Positions 8,490 through 17,042 of a DNA stretch of 64,000 nt are shown here, one piece after another. The DNA is from Neobacillus niacini (GTDB taxonomy: Bacteria > Bacillota > Bacilli > Bacillales > Cytobacillaceae). The notes beneath the pieces were generated by a model. It was not told where the DNA came from and did not search any database. It saw nothing but the letters and a program-made list of their open reading frames with translations. The position numbers and the translations under genes are program-made. Every line of letters begins with the position of its first letter. Positions within the stretch are counted from its first letter, which is position 1. Location of the stretch: NCBI RefSeq assembly GCF_030817595.1, contig NZ_JAUSZN010000001.1:6560001-6624000 (forward strand), in the 5' to 3' direction.

Positions 8490-9647
8490 ATGTATTATCG
8501 GCAAATGGGGAGGATCCCTCATAAACGTCATACCATGTTTAAAAAAGACGATGGCACCCTCTTTCGTGAGCAGGTAATGGGTACACGCGGCTTTTCAGGG
8601 ACCCAGTCCATTCTCTATCACCATCACATGCCAACAGAAGTAGTAAAAGCAGCGCTGATTGGCAGCTATATGCCTGAATATGAGGAACAAAAATCGTTAA
8701 AGCACCGTCTTTTTTTAACAAACAAAACCGTAAAAAAAGGTGATGCTCTGGGAGCGAGGGAATATATTTTAGGAAATCAGGATTTATTAATTGGTACAGC
8801 TTCAGTAAATGAACCAATGAAAAGCTATTACCGTAATGGTGATGGAGATGAAATGCTGTTTGTTCACTACGGTTCAGGCAAGCTTGAAACTATGTTTGGA
8901 ACCATATCTTATCGAGCAGGCGATTATCTGGTAATTCCTATTGGAACCATTTATCGAATGATTCCCGATGGGAAGGAAGAAACTAAGCTGTTGTTCATAG
9001 AATCTTTTAGCCAAATTACAACGCCAAGACGTTATCGAAATGAATATGGACAACTGCTTGAGCACAGTCCTTTCTGTGAACGTGATTTTCGTGGTCCGGA
9101 AATATTAGAGACCTTTGACGATAAAGGAGAGTTTGAGATCGTAACAAAATCCCGGGGGGCGCTTCATTCTCATATATTAGGACATCACCCATTTGATGTC
9201 GTCGGCTGGGATGGATACCTTTACCCTTGGGCTTTTAACGTTGAGGATTTTGAACCCATAACAGGAAGAGTACATCAGCCTCCTCCTGTTCATCAAACTT
9301 TTGAGGGAAACAACTTTGTGGTATGTTCTTTTGTTCCTAGGTTGTTTGATTACCATCCAGAAGCCATACCTGCCCCGTATTATCATAGTAATGTGAATAG
9401 CGACGAATTACTGTATTATGTAAAAGGTGATTTTATGAGTCGTAAAGGCGTACAGCTGGAGTCGATTACACTACATCCAAGTGGTATTCCACATGGTCCG
9501 CATCCTGGGAAGACAGAAGCCAGCATTGGAAAAAAAGAAACACTGGAACTAGCCGTTATGATTGATACCTTCCATCCACTTAAAGTGGTTAAGTCGGCTA
9601 ATGTAATAGAAGAACCAGAATATATGTTTTCATGGGTGGAAAAATAA
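8490..9647 (+). CDS. hmgA: Homogentisate 1,2-dioxygenase
   Basis: Cupin-fold Fe(II) dioxygenase that opens the homogentisate ring to maleylacetoacetate; 385 residues from an ATG that follows GAGGTG. A TTG start 18 bases upstream would overlap the FAH gene and is less likely. Likely metal ligands are His299 (YYHSNVNSDE), the nearby acidic residue (Asp305 or Glu306) and a histidine in GIPHGPHPG (335 or 338). It is the last gene before a strong terminator. No maleylacetoacetate isomerase gene is present in the cluster. Confidence 0.93.
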   Translation: MYYRQMGRIPHKRHTMFKKDDGTLFREQVMGTRGFSGTQSILYHHHMPTEVVKAALIGSYMPEYEEQKSLKHRLFLTNKTVKKGDALGAREYILGNQDLLIGTASVNEPMKSYYRNGDGDEMLFVHYGSGKLETMFGTISYRAGDYLVIPIGTIYRMIPDGKEETKLLFIESFSQITTPRRYRNEYGQLLEHSPFCERDFRGPEILETFDDKGEFEIVTKSRGALHSHILGHHPFDVVGWDGYLYPWAFNVEDFEPITGRVHQPPPVHQTFEGNNFVVCSFVPRLFDYHPEAIPAPYYHSNVNSDELLYYVKGDFMSRKGVQLESITLHPSGIPHGPHPGKTEASIGKKETLELAVMIDTFHPLKVVKSANVIEEPEYMFSWVEK

Positions 9648-9662
9648 CGATAACTTATTAAT

Positions 9663-9697
9663 AACAATCCAATCATAGGTTATTGGATTGTTTTTTG
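9663..9697 (+). terminator. Terminator of the tyrosine degradation cluster
   Basis: Perfect AACAATCCAAT / ATTGGATTGTT stem followed by TTTTTT. Confidence 0.92.
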
Positions 9698-9782
9698 TTG
9701 GATAAAAATAATAAGATAAACATTATATAAATAGTAAATGTTAGTATGGTTATATAAACTTTTTATAGTGGAGGTGAATATC

Positions 9783-10400
9783 ATGAATTTTGAATCTGTT
9801 CAATCGAAATTGAAAAATCATACACCCAGTATTTTGGGAAGTGATAAATTTTCAAAATATGCTGTAATGGTACCGCTTATAGAAAAAGAGGATGGAATCC
9901 ATGTCTTGTTTGAGGTACGGTCACTCCAGCTGCGAAGACAGCCTGGTGAAATTTGTTTCCCAGGGGGTAGAATTGATCCTCAGGATTTAGATGAGAAAAG
10001 TGCAGCGATTAGAGAAACAATTGAAGAATTGGGAATAAACAGAGAGAACTTAACGGAGGTATATCCTCTTGACTTCATGATTTCCCCTTTTGGAATGATG
10101 ATTTATCCTTTTGCAGCAATGATGAAAAATCCTGAGGAAATCAAGCCAAATCCAGCAGAAGTGGGAGAAATATTCACAGTGCCATTAACGTATTTTATGG
10201 AAAACAACCCTGATATTTACAATATCCATTTTAAAGTGGAGCCTGAGGAGAACTTTCCCTTCGATTTAATTGTTGGCGGCGAAAATTATAATTGGCGGAC
10301 AAGGGCTCTCGATGAATATTTTTATCTTTATGAGGAGAAGGCGATTTGGGGACTAACTGCTAAAATTCTTTCCCATTTTATTGAAATAGTGAAACGGTAA
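9783..10400 (+). CDS. NudL-like CoA pyrophosphatase (Nudix)
   Basis: Nudix hydrolase of 205 residues from the ATG after GGAGGTGAATATC; a longer upstream frame lacks a ribosome site. The Nudix box runs from GGRIDPQDLD through RETIEELG, and the preceding segment LRRQPGEICFPGG is typical of the coenzyme A diphosphatase group (NudL/YeaB-like). Such enzymes cleave CoA or its derivatives to phosphopantetheine and 3',5'-ADP. The gene stands alone between two terminators. Substrate assignment is from family resemblance only. Confidence 0.82.
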   Translation: MNFESVQSKLKNHTPSILGSDKFSKYAVMVPLIEKEDGIHVLFEVRSLQLRRQPGEICFPGGRIDPQDLDEKSAAIRETIEELGINRENLTEVYPLDFMISPFGMMIYPFAAMMKNPEEIKPNPAEVGEIFTVPLTYFMENNPDIYNIHFKVEPEENFPFDLIVGGENYNWRTRALDEYFYLYEEKAIWGLTAKILSHFIEIVKR

Positions 10401-10438
10401 AATTATCCAGTGAATAATTATTTTACTGTTTTTTTTTT
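10393..10438 (+). terminator. Terminator of the Nudix gene
   Basis: AACGGTAAAAT / ATTTTACTGTT hairpin, overlapping the stop codon, then a run of nine to ten T's. Confidence 0.85.
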
Positions 10439-10551
10439 GTTTTGTCCTCCTAGGAAAAACAAATGTCTTTTTGAGGGAGAAAAAGTACTTGATTATTTTC
10501 TGAATAAAGATAAAATTAAGAGTATACTTTTTTGGGATAGGTGATGTTGTA

Positions 10552-11913
10552 ATGAAGGTTGTAAAGTTTGGGGGATCCTCTTTAGCGTCAGGAACACAAA
10601 TTGAAAAAGTTTTTCAGATAGTGATGTCCGACCCAGAGCGGAAAGTAGTGGTTGTGTCTGCTCCAGGGAAAAGATTTGCTGAGGATGAGAAGGTAACGGA
10701 CTTGTTGATAGAGTGCGCTGAACAATGTCTACAAGATAATAATCCAACTGAAAAGTTTAACGCGGTTATGTCAAGATATTCCTCCATTGCAGCAGAGTTA
10801 GCTCTCCCTAATGAGATAATTAGTGAAATACATCACGATTTATCAGAGAGATTAAACGGAGACCGCAGTAAGCCTGACCGGTTTATGGATCTCGTCAAAG
10901 CAAGCGGAGAGGATAATAACGCAAAATTGGTAGCAGCTTACTTTAAGGAGCAGGGTGTAGAGGCATCGTATGTAAATCCGAGGGAAGCAGGGCTTTTTGT
11001 CAGTGATGAGCCAGGCCATGCACAGGTATTACCTGAATCGTATGAGAAGTTATATTCATTACGTGAAATTCCAGGAATCATCATTTTTCCAGGTTTCTTC
11101 GGCTATAGTAAACAAGGTGAAGTCTTTACGTTCTCACGAAGCGGCTCCGATATAACTGGTTCGATTTTAGCCAACGGTATAAAAGCATCGCTATATGAGA
11201 ATTTTACGGATGTGGATGCGGTTTTTTCTGTTAACCCAAACCTCGTTCATCAACCGAAGGAAATTAAGGAATTAACCTACCGCGAAATGCGAGAATTATC
11301 TTATGCAGGATTTACCGTGCTGCATGATGAGGCGCTTGTACCGGCTTTCCGTGCAGGTATTCCCGTTCAAATTAAGAACACGAACAATCCAAGCGTACCT
11401 GGAACACGAATTGTCTATACACGTGACAATACGAATGGACCTGTAGTGGGAATTGCGAGTGATAAAGGTTTTTGCAGCATATACGTTAGTAAATACTTAA
11501 TGAATAGAGAAATTGGTTTTGGGCGAAAGCTTTTGAGCATCTTAGAAGAATATGGACTGTCGTATGAACACACGCCTTCAGGGATTGATGATGTATCTGT
11601 CATTTTGAGAGAAGCCCAGCTCGACCCTGACATGGAAAATGAAATTATCTGGAGAATAGAGTCCGAGTTACATGCCGATGAGGTAAAAGTCCAGCACAGC
11701 CTTTCACTGATAATGGTAGTAGGTGAAGGAATGCGCCGGAATGTCGGAACAATGGCGCGAGCCTCTAAAGCGTTAGCCAAGGCAGAAGTGAATATTGAAA
11801 TGATTAACCAAGGTTCATCCGAGGTTAGTATGATGTTCGGTGTAAAACAAGTTGATGAAAAAAGAGCAGTTCAAGCACTATACGATGAGTTTTTCGCGGC
11901 AGTACCCGTATAA
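10552..11913 (+). CDS. yclM: Aspartokinase, YclM type
   Basis: Phosphorylates aspartate, the first step to lysine, threonine and methionine. The 453-residue length and N-terminus (MKVVKFGGSSLASG, then VVVVSAPGKRFAEDEKVTDLL-like text) match what I remember of Bacillus aspartokinase III rather than DapG or LysC. The kinase domain occupies about residues 1-280 (KFGGSS near the N-terminus, FSRSGSDITGS near 198). Two ACT domains follow, for amino acid feedback control. Only about 150 bases lie upstream, with no lysine riboswitch visible. It is a single-gene unit. Confidence 0.88.
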   Translation: MKVVKFGGSSLASGTQIEKVFQIVMSDPERKVVVVSAPGKRFAEDEKVTDLLIECAEQCLQDNNPTEKFNAVMSRYSSIAAELALPNEIISEIHHDLSERLNGDRSKPDRFMDLVKASGEDNNAKLVAAYFKEQGVEASYVNPREAGLFVSDEPGHAQVLPESYEKLYSLREIPGIIIFPGFFGYSKQGEVFTFSRSGSDITGSILANGIKASLYENFTDVDAVFSVNPNLVHQPKEIKELTYREMRELSYAGFTVLHDEALVPAFRAGIPVQIKNTNNPSVPGTRIVYTRDNTNGPVVGIASDKGFCSIYVSKYLMNREIGFGRKLLSILEEYGLSYEHTPSGIDDVSVILREAQLDPDMENEIIWRIESELHADEVKVQHSLSLIMVVGEGMRRNVGTMARASKALAKAEVNIEMINQGSSEVSMMFGVKQVDEKRAVQALYDEFFAAVPV

Positions 11914-11918
11914 CAAGG

Positions 11919-11960
11919 AAAAAGCAGACCTAAAATTAATTTTTTAGACTGCTTTTTTTT
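11919..11960. terminator. Terminator after aspartokinase
   Basis: AAAAAGCAG / CTGCTTTTTTTT stem enclosing an AT-rich inner arm. It lies between convergent genes and has A and T runs on both sides, so it could act in both directions. Confidence 0.8.
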
Positions 11961-11972
11961 ATGTAAATCAAA

Positions 11973-12569
11973 TTATGATAATTGAGGCTGATGATGACTT
12001 TTCCTTAATTTTATTTTTGTTCGTACCCCAGCCCAAAGGGAAATAATTAGCCCTCCTCCTGTATCGGAAATTAAATCAATCATGGTATCGTCATTTCCGC
12101 CGCCTTGTAACGTCATATTGAAAAATTGATCACAGCTAAACTCATAGATTTCCCATATCACACCACCTAAAGAAGCGAATGATAAGGTGAATAGGAAGAT
12201 AATCCAAGGGGATATTTCCACCTCTGCATCTCGATGAACCAATCTTTCATATAACGCAATTCCAGCAAACGCAAGGATAGCACCACTAAGGAAGTGGACA
12301 AAGGTATCCCACCATCCAAGACCATACCAACCTAGAATCGAGCCGCAGTACTGTGAACCGACCAAAAAAAGTAAATAAGAAATAACAATTGGCAAATTGA
12401 ACTTGAGTTTGGTAAATAGAGCTAAGAGAAGTGGAACTGCCCCACAAACCATCCCGCCGATGGAAACGGTTGATTTATAAGATTCCCCTTCCGAACGATA
12501 ATAAAAAAATAGGATAGCCATAAAAGCTACATAGAGAAGACTGAGCAAAAGGACTAGCTTTCGATTCAT
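11973..12569 (-). CDS. Polytopic membrane protein, YjdF/DUF2238-like
   Basis: 198 residues from the ATG that follows GAGGTGAAATTA; a GTG nine bases earlier overlaps the ribosome site. Five to six membrane helices are visible. Conserved-looking polar motifs lie between them: WWDTFVHFLSGA near residue 85, GGVIWEIYEFSCDQ near 137 and DTMIDLISDTGGG near 163. The D/H/E pattern resembles DUF2238 (YjdF) proteins, whose function is unknown. It is convergent with aspartokinase and divergent from the GntR/RCK_C regulator. Confidence 0.72.
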   Translation of the reverse strand: MNRKLVLLLSLLYVAFMAILFFYYRSEGESYKSTVSIGGMVCGAVPLLLALFTKLKFNLPIVISYLLFLVGSQYCGSILGWYGLGWWDTFVHFLSGAILAFAGIALYERLVHRDAEVEISPWIIFLFTLSFASLGGVIWEIYEFSCDQFFNMTLQGGGNDDTMIDLISDTGGGLIISLWAGVRTKIKLRKSHHQPQLS

Positions 12570-12679
12570 TAATTTCACCTCAGTTAGAATGCGGATTATT
12601 ATGATTATAACCAGTTCCTGTCTATCTCACCCAAAGTTTTCAAAAAGAAATGAGCCAATGGCAACTGGCATTGTTTATC

Positions 12680-12696
12680 GTCGAGTTCGCATCGAC
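12680..12696. promoter_or_regulatory. Inverted repeat upstream of the GntR/RCK_C gene
   Basis: GTCGA and TCGAC separated by seven bases, about 60 bases before the regulator start and overlapping a TCGACA that could act as a -35. It is a possible autoregulatory operator, but the match is short. Confidence 0.25.
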
Positions 12697-12758
12697 AAAT
12701 TTTTTAGAGTATAGTGTATATATAAAATAACATTGACTCAGGTTCGGTGGAGGAATAT

Positions 12759-13376
12759 ATGCAGAGAGCACAAATACCAACTTATGAACGGATTGCAATT
12801 GACTTAGCGAATCGAATTTACGATGGGAAATTTAAAGTAGGTGAAAAGATTCACGGTAGATCAACATTGGCAAGTGAGTATAAGGTTTCACCAGAGACAG
12901 TTAGAAGAGCAATAAAGATATTGGAAGATGTTGAAATAGTTAAATCCACAAAGGGAAGCGGAATTGTTATTTCTTCGCGGGAGAACGCCTATAAATATAT
13001 GCATCGATTTTCCAATTTGGCGAGTATAAAAGACCTTGAAAAAGAAATAAACAGTCTTATAGCAGAGAGAGTGAAAATTGAAGAACAGCTATTTGATTCG
13101 GTTAGAAAAATTATGGATTATTCTACAAAACTTCGCCATACCAATCCATTAGCACCGATTGAGGTAGAGGTTTTGCCTGATTGTGTACATATTGGTCAGA
13201 CGATTTCTGAGGTAAAATTTTGGCAAAATACTGGGGGTACCGTTATAGGGATGAAGAGAAAAGGTGAATTAATTATCTCACCTGGTCCATATGCTTCGAT
13301 CCTAGAAGGAGATGTCCTTCTGATTATTGGTGATGATGAAACCTATGAGAGAGTCGTCCATTTTATGGAGGACTAA
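12759..13376 (+). CDS. GntR/RCK_C regulator, BusR-like
   Basis: 205-residue transcription factor with three visible parts. There is an N-terminal GntR-type winged helix (YERIAIDLANRIYDGKFKVG; SPETVRRAIKILEDV), then a coiled-coil linker around residues 90-125, then a C-terminal TrkA_C/RCK_C domain (about 135-205, ending GDVLLIIGDDETYERV). This is the architecture of BusR of lactic acid bacteria, where the RCK_C domain binds cyclic di-AMP and the protein represses the betaine importer BusA. Here an importer of the same general type lies directly downstream on the other strand, which supports the parallel. The ATG follows GGAGG with a 5-base gap. c-di-AMP binding is inferred, not seen. Confidence 0.78.
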   Translation: MQRAQIPTYERIAIDLANRIYDGKFKVGEKIHGRSTLASEYKVSPETVRRAIKILEDVEIVKSTKGSGIVISSRENAYKYMHRFSNLASIKDLEKEINSLIAERVKIEEQLFDSVRKIMDYSTKLRHTNPLAPIEVEVLPDCVHIGQTISEVKFWQNTGGTVIGMKRKGELIISPGPYASILEGDVLLIIGDDETYERVVHFMED

Positions 13377-13400
13377 AAAAAGCCGGCAGCGCCGGCTTTT
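13377..13400. terminator. Shared terminator between regulator and transporter
   Basis: GCCGGC agc GCCGGC stem flanked by an A-run on one side and TTTT on the other, between two convergent genes. It can serve both directions. Confidence 0.88.
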
Positions 13401-13406
13401 ATATTT

Positions 13407-14960
13407 CTACAATAGTCCTTCTTCTTTTAGAAACTCTGTAGCTACTTTTCTTGGTGATTGCTTGAGGCTGTCTACTTTGTAATTAAGCTTTCGCATTTTT
13501 TCATCTGTAAGTTTGCCTGCAAGGGAATTAAGCGCTTCTTTAAGTTCAGGATGTTCCTTTAATGTTTCTTCTTTAACAATTGGAACAGCATAATAAGGAG
13601 GGAAGAAGTTTTTATCATCCTCTAACACCTTTAAACCAAATTCTTCAAGGAGACCATCTGTCGAAAATGCATCGATGACGTCACTTTTATGATTATCTAG
13701 AGCTGTATAGCGTAATCCTCCATCTACAGCTTGAACATCTTTAAACTTCAAATTGTACGTTTCCGAAAGTCCAATTAATCCATCATCACGATTTGGAAAT
13801 TCAATCGTTGGCCCCATAATCATGCTGTCACTTACCTTGGCAAGATCAGAAATGGTGGTTAAATTATATTGTTGTGCTGTATCTTGACGTACTGCCAAAG
13901 CATACGTGTTATTGAATCCAAGTGGTTTTAATAAATCAATTCCATATTTCTCTTTGAATTCTTTTTTTACATAGTCATAAACCTTGTCCGGATTACTTTG
14001 TGGGCTTTGCTTAAGAATATTTACGAGTCCCGTCCCAGTATATTCGACATACATATCGATGTCACCATTTTTTATTGCACTAAAAGCTACTTGTGAACCG
14101 CCTAGATTCATTTTTCTTTCTACTTCAATATCAGTGTTATTTTCTACTAAATCAGCAAGCATATGTCCTAGAATCAGCTGTTCACTGAAATTTTTAGAAC
14201 CGATAACAATTTTATCCCTGGCGCTTGTCTTTGAGTAAACAGTAAAGGCACCGGCAGCTACGATGATTATACAGGTAAATCCGATAACTAAACGCTTTAT
14301 AGTTTTACCAGTTTTAGTTGCTGACTTTCGTTTATTCGTATATGAGAATGACGTTTCAAGTTTTCCAACAACAAAGTCAATCAAGAGGGCAAGGATACAT
14401 GCAGGGATTGCTCCTGCAAGAATCATATAGTTATCAACGGTCTGAACACCAGAGAACACCAGATAACCAAGTCCGCCTGCTCCAACGAAGGCTGCGATTG
14501 TCATCAATCCGACAGCTGTAACGGCAGAAATTCTGATACCCGCCATAATCATCGGAAAGGCTAGCGGCAGCTGAACCTTTTTCATTGTTTGACTCTTGGT
14601 CAGACCGATACCTTTGGCGGCTTCCAGAATGTCAGGATCAATATTCGTTAATCCTGTATAGGTGTTCTTCACGATTGGAAGAAGGGAATAAAGAACAACC
14701 ATGACAATGGCAGGTGCACTGCCGATACCAATAAAGGGAATTAGAAATCCAAGTAAGGCTAAGCTTGGTACTGCTTGAATGACGTTAGTTGCTCCAATAA
14801 TAGTCTTCGAAAGCTTTGGCTCTCTTGATATTAAAATGCCAAGCGGAATACCAATAATAACGGCAATTAAGACTGAAATAATACTTAAATAAATATGTTG
14901 ACCTAATAAATTAATAATCTGTTCGTAGTTAGAAATTAAATAATTATAAAAATCACCCAT
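13407..14960 (-). CDS. Permease-binding protein fusion of an OpuF/BusA/EgtU importer
   Basis: 517-residue fusion. Residues 1-215 form a ProW-type permease with about six helices and the EAA-like loop DILEAAKGIGLTKSQ. Another helix (about 222-243) leads to a ProX/OpuAC-type binding domain outside the cell (about 250-517), beginning IVIGSKNFSEQL and containing NGDIDMYVEYTGTGL. This order is found in OpuFB (osmoprotectants), BusAB (glycine betaine) and EgtUBC (ergothioneine); sequence reading alone cannot decide among them. The start overlaps the ATPase stop (TAATG) and has GGAGGTGG before it. The adjacent BusR-like regulator favours a compatible-solute role. Confidence 0.86.
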   Translation of the reverse strand: MGDFYNYLISNYEQIINLLGQHIYLSIISVLIAVIIGIPLGILISREPKLSKTIIGATNVIQAVPSLALLGFLIPFIGIGSAPAIVMVVLYSLLPIVKNTYTGLTNIDPDILEAAKGIGLTKSQTMKKVQLPLAFPMIMAGIRISAVTAVGLMTIAAFVGAGGLGYLVFSGVQTVDNYMILAGAIPACILALLIDFVVGKLETSFSYTNKRKSATKTGKTIKRLVIGFTCIIIVAAGAFTVYSKTSARDKIVIGSKNFSEQLILGHMLADLVENNTDIEVERKMNLGGSQVAFSAIKNGDIDMYVEYTGTGLVNILKQSPQSNPDKVYDYVKKEFKEKYGIDLLKPLGFNNTYALAVRQDTAQQYNLTTISDLAKVSDSMIMGPTIEFPNRDDGLIGLSETYNLKFKDVQAVDGGLRYTALDNHKSDVIDAFSTDGLLEEFGLKVLEDDKNFFPPYYAVPIVKEETLKEHPELKEALNSLAGKLTDEKMRKLNYKVDSLKQSPRKVATEFLKEEGLL

Positions 14961-16090
14961 TAAAAGGCCACCTCCAAGTCAATTAGTTGGCTGCTTAAGG
15001 CTGATAAAATACTGCTTCTCGTTATTAGTCCAGTTAATTGCTTCGAATGATTGATAACAGGTACATAGCCAATTTTATGTTCATTCATCGTCGCTAAAAT
15101 GGAAATTAAGTTACTATCCTCTGAAACAGCTAAAACATTTTTCTCCATAACGCTATCAATCTCTGAATTTCGGTTCAGCAATTGAATTCCTTTTAAGGTC
15201 ACCAAACCTATTAAAATATTATTTTTGTCCGTCACCATTAAACTGTCAACCTTATTAGACTTCATGATCTCAATTGCCTGTAAAACTGTTCGCTTAGGAG
15301 TAATCTTTACAGGGTTAGGTATCATAATATCTTCAGCCATTAACAATTCAGGGTTATTCCAAACTCGTCTCTTACCGATAAATCCTTCGACAAATTCATT
15401 GGCTGGGTTTTTTAGAATATTTTCTGGGGTATCAAATTGGAGAATATCACCATCTTTCAAAATACAAATCTTATCTGCAATTTTGATTGCTTCGTCCATA
15501 TCGTGGGTGACGAAAATGATGGTTTTGTTGAGTTCTTTTTGCATTTGAACAAGCTCATCTTGCAGTGAGTTTCTTGTTACAGGGTCCAATGCACTAAAGG
15601 GCTCATCCATTAAGATAATATCTGAATCTGTTGAAAAGGCCCTGGCTACCCCAACCCTTTGCTGCTGTCCACCACTTAATTCCTTTGGGAATCGGTCTAA
15701 ATAATCAGCAGGATTTAATCCAACTACATTGAGTAGTTCCTCTGTTTTTTTGGCAATTTTAGCCGGGTCTTCACCTTTAAGTTTAGGGATTAATTCCAAA
15801 TTCTCTCTAATCGACATATGAGGAAAGAGACCAGTGTTTTGGATGACGTAGCCAATATTTCTTCTTAGCTCGATAGCATCCATGGTGGATATATCCTTGC
15901 CGTTAACAAAAATCTTTCCTGCTGAAGGGTGAATTAATTTGTTGATCATTTTCAGCAATGTGGTTTTCCCGCATCCGCTCGGTCCAATAAAAACAACTAA
16001 TTGACCTGCCTCGATATCAATAGAGAAGGGCTTAATAATTGTTTTATTTCTGTATTTCTTTACGATGTTTTTAAATTCAATCAAAGTCAT
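14960..16090 (-). CDS. Importer ATPase with CBS domains (OpuF/OpuC-like)
   Basis: 376-residue ATPase of the quaternary amine importer class. Walker A GPSGCGKTT, signature LSGGQQQR and Walker B IILMDEPFSALDP lie in the first 235 residues. A tandem CBS pair follows (about 250-310 and 313-372), as in OpuCA and OpuFA, where the module senses ionic strength or nucleotides such as c-di-AMP. The ATG is preceded by AAGGAGGA. It is the first gene of a two-gene operon with the permease-binding fusion. It works at the inner face of the membrane. Confidence 0.9.
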   Translation of the reverse strand: MTLIEFKNIVKKYRNKTIIKPFSIDIEAGQLVVFIGPSGCGKTTLLKMINKLIHPSAGKIFVNGKDISTMDAIELRRNIGYVIQNTGLFPHMSIRENLELIPKLKGEDPAKIAKKTEELLNVVGLNPADYLDRFPKELSGGQQQRVGVARAFSTDSDIILMDEPFSALDPVTRNSLQDELVQMQKELNKTIIFVTHDMDEAIKIADKICILKDGDILQFDTPENILKNPANEFVEGFIGKRRVWNNPELLMAEDIMIPNPVKITPKRTVLQAIEIMKSNKVDSLMVTDKNNILIGLVTLKGIQLLNRNSEIDSVMEKNVLAVSEDSNLISILATMNEHKIGYVPVINHSKQLTGLITRSSILSALSSQLIDLEVAF

Positions 16091-16110
16091 TCCTCCTTAA
16101 TAAAAAATCA

Positions 16111-16127
16111 TTGCATGTAATTTGCAA
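16111..16127. promoter_or_regulatory. Inverted repeat downstream of the importer promoter
   Basis: TTGCA and TGCAA spaced by seven bases, lying between the -10 and the ribosome site of the importer operon. This placement would suit a repressor operator, possibly for the GntR/RCK_C protein; it is untested. Confidence 0.3.
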
Positions 16128-16134
16128 CAACCTA

Positions 16135-16164
16135 ATATTAACATGAAAGTTGTTTCTTTGTCTA
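16135..16164 (-). promoter_or_regulatory. Promoter of the importer operon
   Basis: On the minus strand TAGACA and TAATAT are separated by 18 bases, about 50 bases before the ATPase start. Confidence 0.45.
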
Positions 16165-16289
16165 ATTTTGTTCCCTGGTTAGATTGTATTTAGTAGGAAA
16201 GTATTGGAGTGAAATTTTCAGAATATAAAGAAAAATGGTAAGATGGTACTAAAATAGGCAAATTTAATGAAAAGAGGGGAAAGGGGAAA

Positions 16290-17006
16290 ATGAAATATTT
16301 AAAAGAAAGGCTTAGTATTAAATTTTTCCTCTTCATTGGGTTGGCATTCTTCTTAATGCAAATTCCGATAATTGGTGATTATTTTAGAATTATTAATACG
16401 TTAATCCATGAATCTGGTCATGCATTTATGGCTTTATTTGGGGGCAATGTTGAATCGATTGCATTGTACATGAATGCAGACGGTGTAACACAAGAGACAC
16501 AATCTATTTGGATCATTGATTTTATTACATGTGCAGCAGGTTATACGATAGCTTCGTTAATGGCATACGGTGGTTGATAAAAAAGAAAAAACATATATTA
16601 TTTATTGATATGCTGCTAAGTGTTATTATTATTAATTTAATTTTATGGGTGCGTAATCCCTATGGTATCTTTTGGCTCGTTTCCTTTGGTGTTTTGTTCC
16701 TAGCACTGCTGATTAAAGGAAGTAAAAAGGCAATCCATAGTGTTGTTAATTGCTTCAGTACTATTAGTGGAATCGGTCAGTACAGCATATGATATTTTCT
16801 CCATCAGTATAATTTAGCCGGATGCAGCAGGAGACGCTACCAACTTGTCCCGATTAACCGCATTTATTCCTGCTCAAGGATGGGGGATCTTCTTCTTTGC
16901 ACAAGCTCTTTTTTTTATTGTGCTTGGTTTCAATAAGGGCTTATTTAGTTTAAATGCGAGTAATATACAGTCCAATTATCGGTTTGATGGAACAAAGGAA
17001 TACTAA
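16290..17006 (+). pseudogene. Broken M50-type metalloprotease/membrane protein
   Basis: Remains of a membrane protein with an M50-like zinc motif. The intact 5' part (to 16577) reads through a first helix and HESGHAFMALFGG near residue 42. The frame is then lost near 16565-16575 and continues one frame over (IKKKKHILFIDMLLS and on). It shifts again near 16755 and meets an in-frame TAG at 16815-16817 before the C-terminal part (AGDATNLSRLTAFIPAQGWG) ends at a TAA. At least two frameshifts and one stop make it non-functional. A good ribosome site (AGAGGGGAAAGGGG) remains. Sequencing errors could explain one shift but hardly all. Confidence 0.8.
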
Positions 17007-17010
17007 CCAA

Positions 17011-17035
17011 AAAGCTCGCCGGATTCGCGAGCTTT
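17011..17035. terminator. Bidirectional terminator
   Basis: AAAGCTCGC / GCGAGCTTT hairpin between the broken M50 gene and the convergent small gene. Confidence 0.75.
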
Positions 17036-17042
17036 CTCAACA

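Noticed and set aside
10401..10551. Lysine riboswitch before aspartokinase
   Set aside because: Only 150 bases, partly terminator; none of the L-box conserved segments can be seen.
16529..16792. Separate 87-codon gene after the M50 fragment
   Set aside because: It continues the same membrane protein in another frame; treated as part of the pseudogene.
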